Shown piece after piece: positions 63,309-64,000 of a stretch of DNA of 64,000 nucleotides (positions are counted from its first letter, which is position 1; each line of letters begins with the position of its first letter). The translations under genes were made by a program, and so were the position numbers. Under the pieces are notes generated by a model. The model did no database searches. It worked only from the letters and a program-made list of their open reading frames with translations, and was not told where the DNA came from. The DNA comes from Porticoccaceae bacterium (GTDB lineage: Bacteria > Pseudomonadota > Gammaproteobacteria > Pseudomonadales > Porticoccaceae), in NCBI GenBank assembly GCA_029250825.1, contig JAQXEN010000044.1, positions 1 to 64,000 of the forward strand. The letters are read 5' to 3'.

Positions 63309-63572
63309 TCCTGGAGTGCCGGTGCATCTGTTGATCAGCCATTTCAGTTTGCTGTCGACAGGCGAGCTTAATTTAGGCGATTCCCGTCACGCGCTTTATT
63401 AATCGGAGCAGTTAATAGCACAAAGGTACTAAAGGCTGGAGGCGAACTGCCGATGTTAGAGGTAGAGAAAGATTAGCCTTGGCTAAATAAATTTAGGCCG
63501 AGCTGATCTGCCGTCAGAGCTTGCGAGCAGGCCTGACGATCATTAACTGATTTGACCGCAGCGGGATTCACC

Positions 63573-64000
63573 ATGAAAAAATGTCTATTTGAAAGCTTCA
63601 AAGTCACCCTCCTAAGTGCGCTGGTTATGCTCTTGGCTAGCTGCTCTATGACCGTGGATGAATACGAAGCGGCAATGGTTCAAAGCATGATCAGTGAAAG
63701 TAACAATATTGTTGCCACCGGTTATGCGGTAATCAGTGTGCAGCCCGCGGATAATCCAGCCCAGCAGCGTATTTTGTCCATTAGAGCATCAAAACTTGAC
63801 GCTTACCGCTCACTGATGGAGCAGGTCTATGGTCAGTATCTGGATGCCAACACCACTGTTGGCCAGTTGGTTGTCGAAAGTGATACCTTCCGCGCCCGTG
63901 TTCAGGGGGTGATCTATGGTGCTTATCTGGTGAGCATTACACCGGTGGGGGACGATACCTATGAAGTCACTCTGTCCTTGGATCGCCAGATCGTCAACGA
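63573..64000 (+). CDS. LPP20/FlgP-like lipoprotein, truncated by window edge
   Basis: MKKCLFESFKVTLLSALVMLLASCSM lipobox; ASKLDAYRSLMEQVYGQYLDANTTVGQLVVESDTFRARVQGVIYGAYL resembles FlgP. Confidence 0.65.
   Translation, partial: MKKCLFESFKVTLLSALVMLLASCSMTVDEYEAAMVQSMISESNNIVATGYAVISVQPADNPAQQRILSIRASKLDAYRSLMEQVYGQYLDANTTVGQLVVESDTFRARVQGVIYGAYLVSITPVGDDTYEVTLSLDRQIVN

Overview
Gammaproteobacterial chromosome segment with two parts. Part 1 (about 1-29.5 kb) is an origin-proximal housekeeping region: atpB(partial)-atpI, parB-parA-rsmG-mnmG on the minus strand; rpmH-rnpA-yidD-yidC-mnmE-dnaA-dnaN-recF-gyrB on the plus strand; then plsC-like, glyS-glyQ, galU, lpxL-like, ubiC-ubiA, a DUF938 methyltransferase, yaaA and an M48 peptidase. 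Part 2 (about 30-64 kb) is a large flagellar cluster: motA plus two tandem motB-like genes, fliS, two sigma-54 activators, fliEFGHIJ, fliKLMNOPQR-flhB, and on the opposite strand flhA-flhF-flhG-fliA. Five uncharacterised ORFs lie between flhB and fliA. Main points of interest: (i) rpmH..mnmE and dnaA are co-oriented, leaving two AT-rich intergenic regions with DnaA-box-like sites (possible split or relocated oriC); (ii) two parS-like palindromes lie inside recF; (iii) the DUF938 methyltransferase appears to need an AUU start codon; (iv) both flagellar sigma-54 activators lack a functional receiver domain and no partner kinase is present; (v) there are tandem MotB paralogs with a micro-ORF between them; (vi) an uncharacterised DamX-like/coiled-coil/small-membrane-protein block lies between flhB and fliA, with no che genes after fliA; (vii) FlhF has a degenerate G4 motif; (viii) three good sigma-54 promoters head the flagellar operons. 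No rRNA, tRNA, CRISPR array or transposon was recognised. All family calls were made by eye from the translations; no database search was run.
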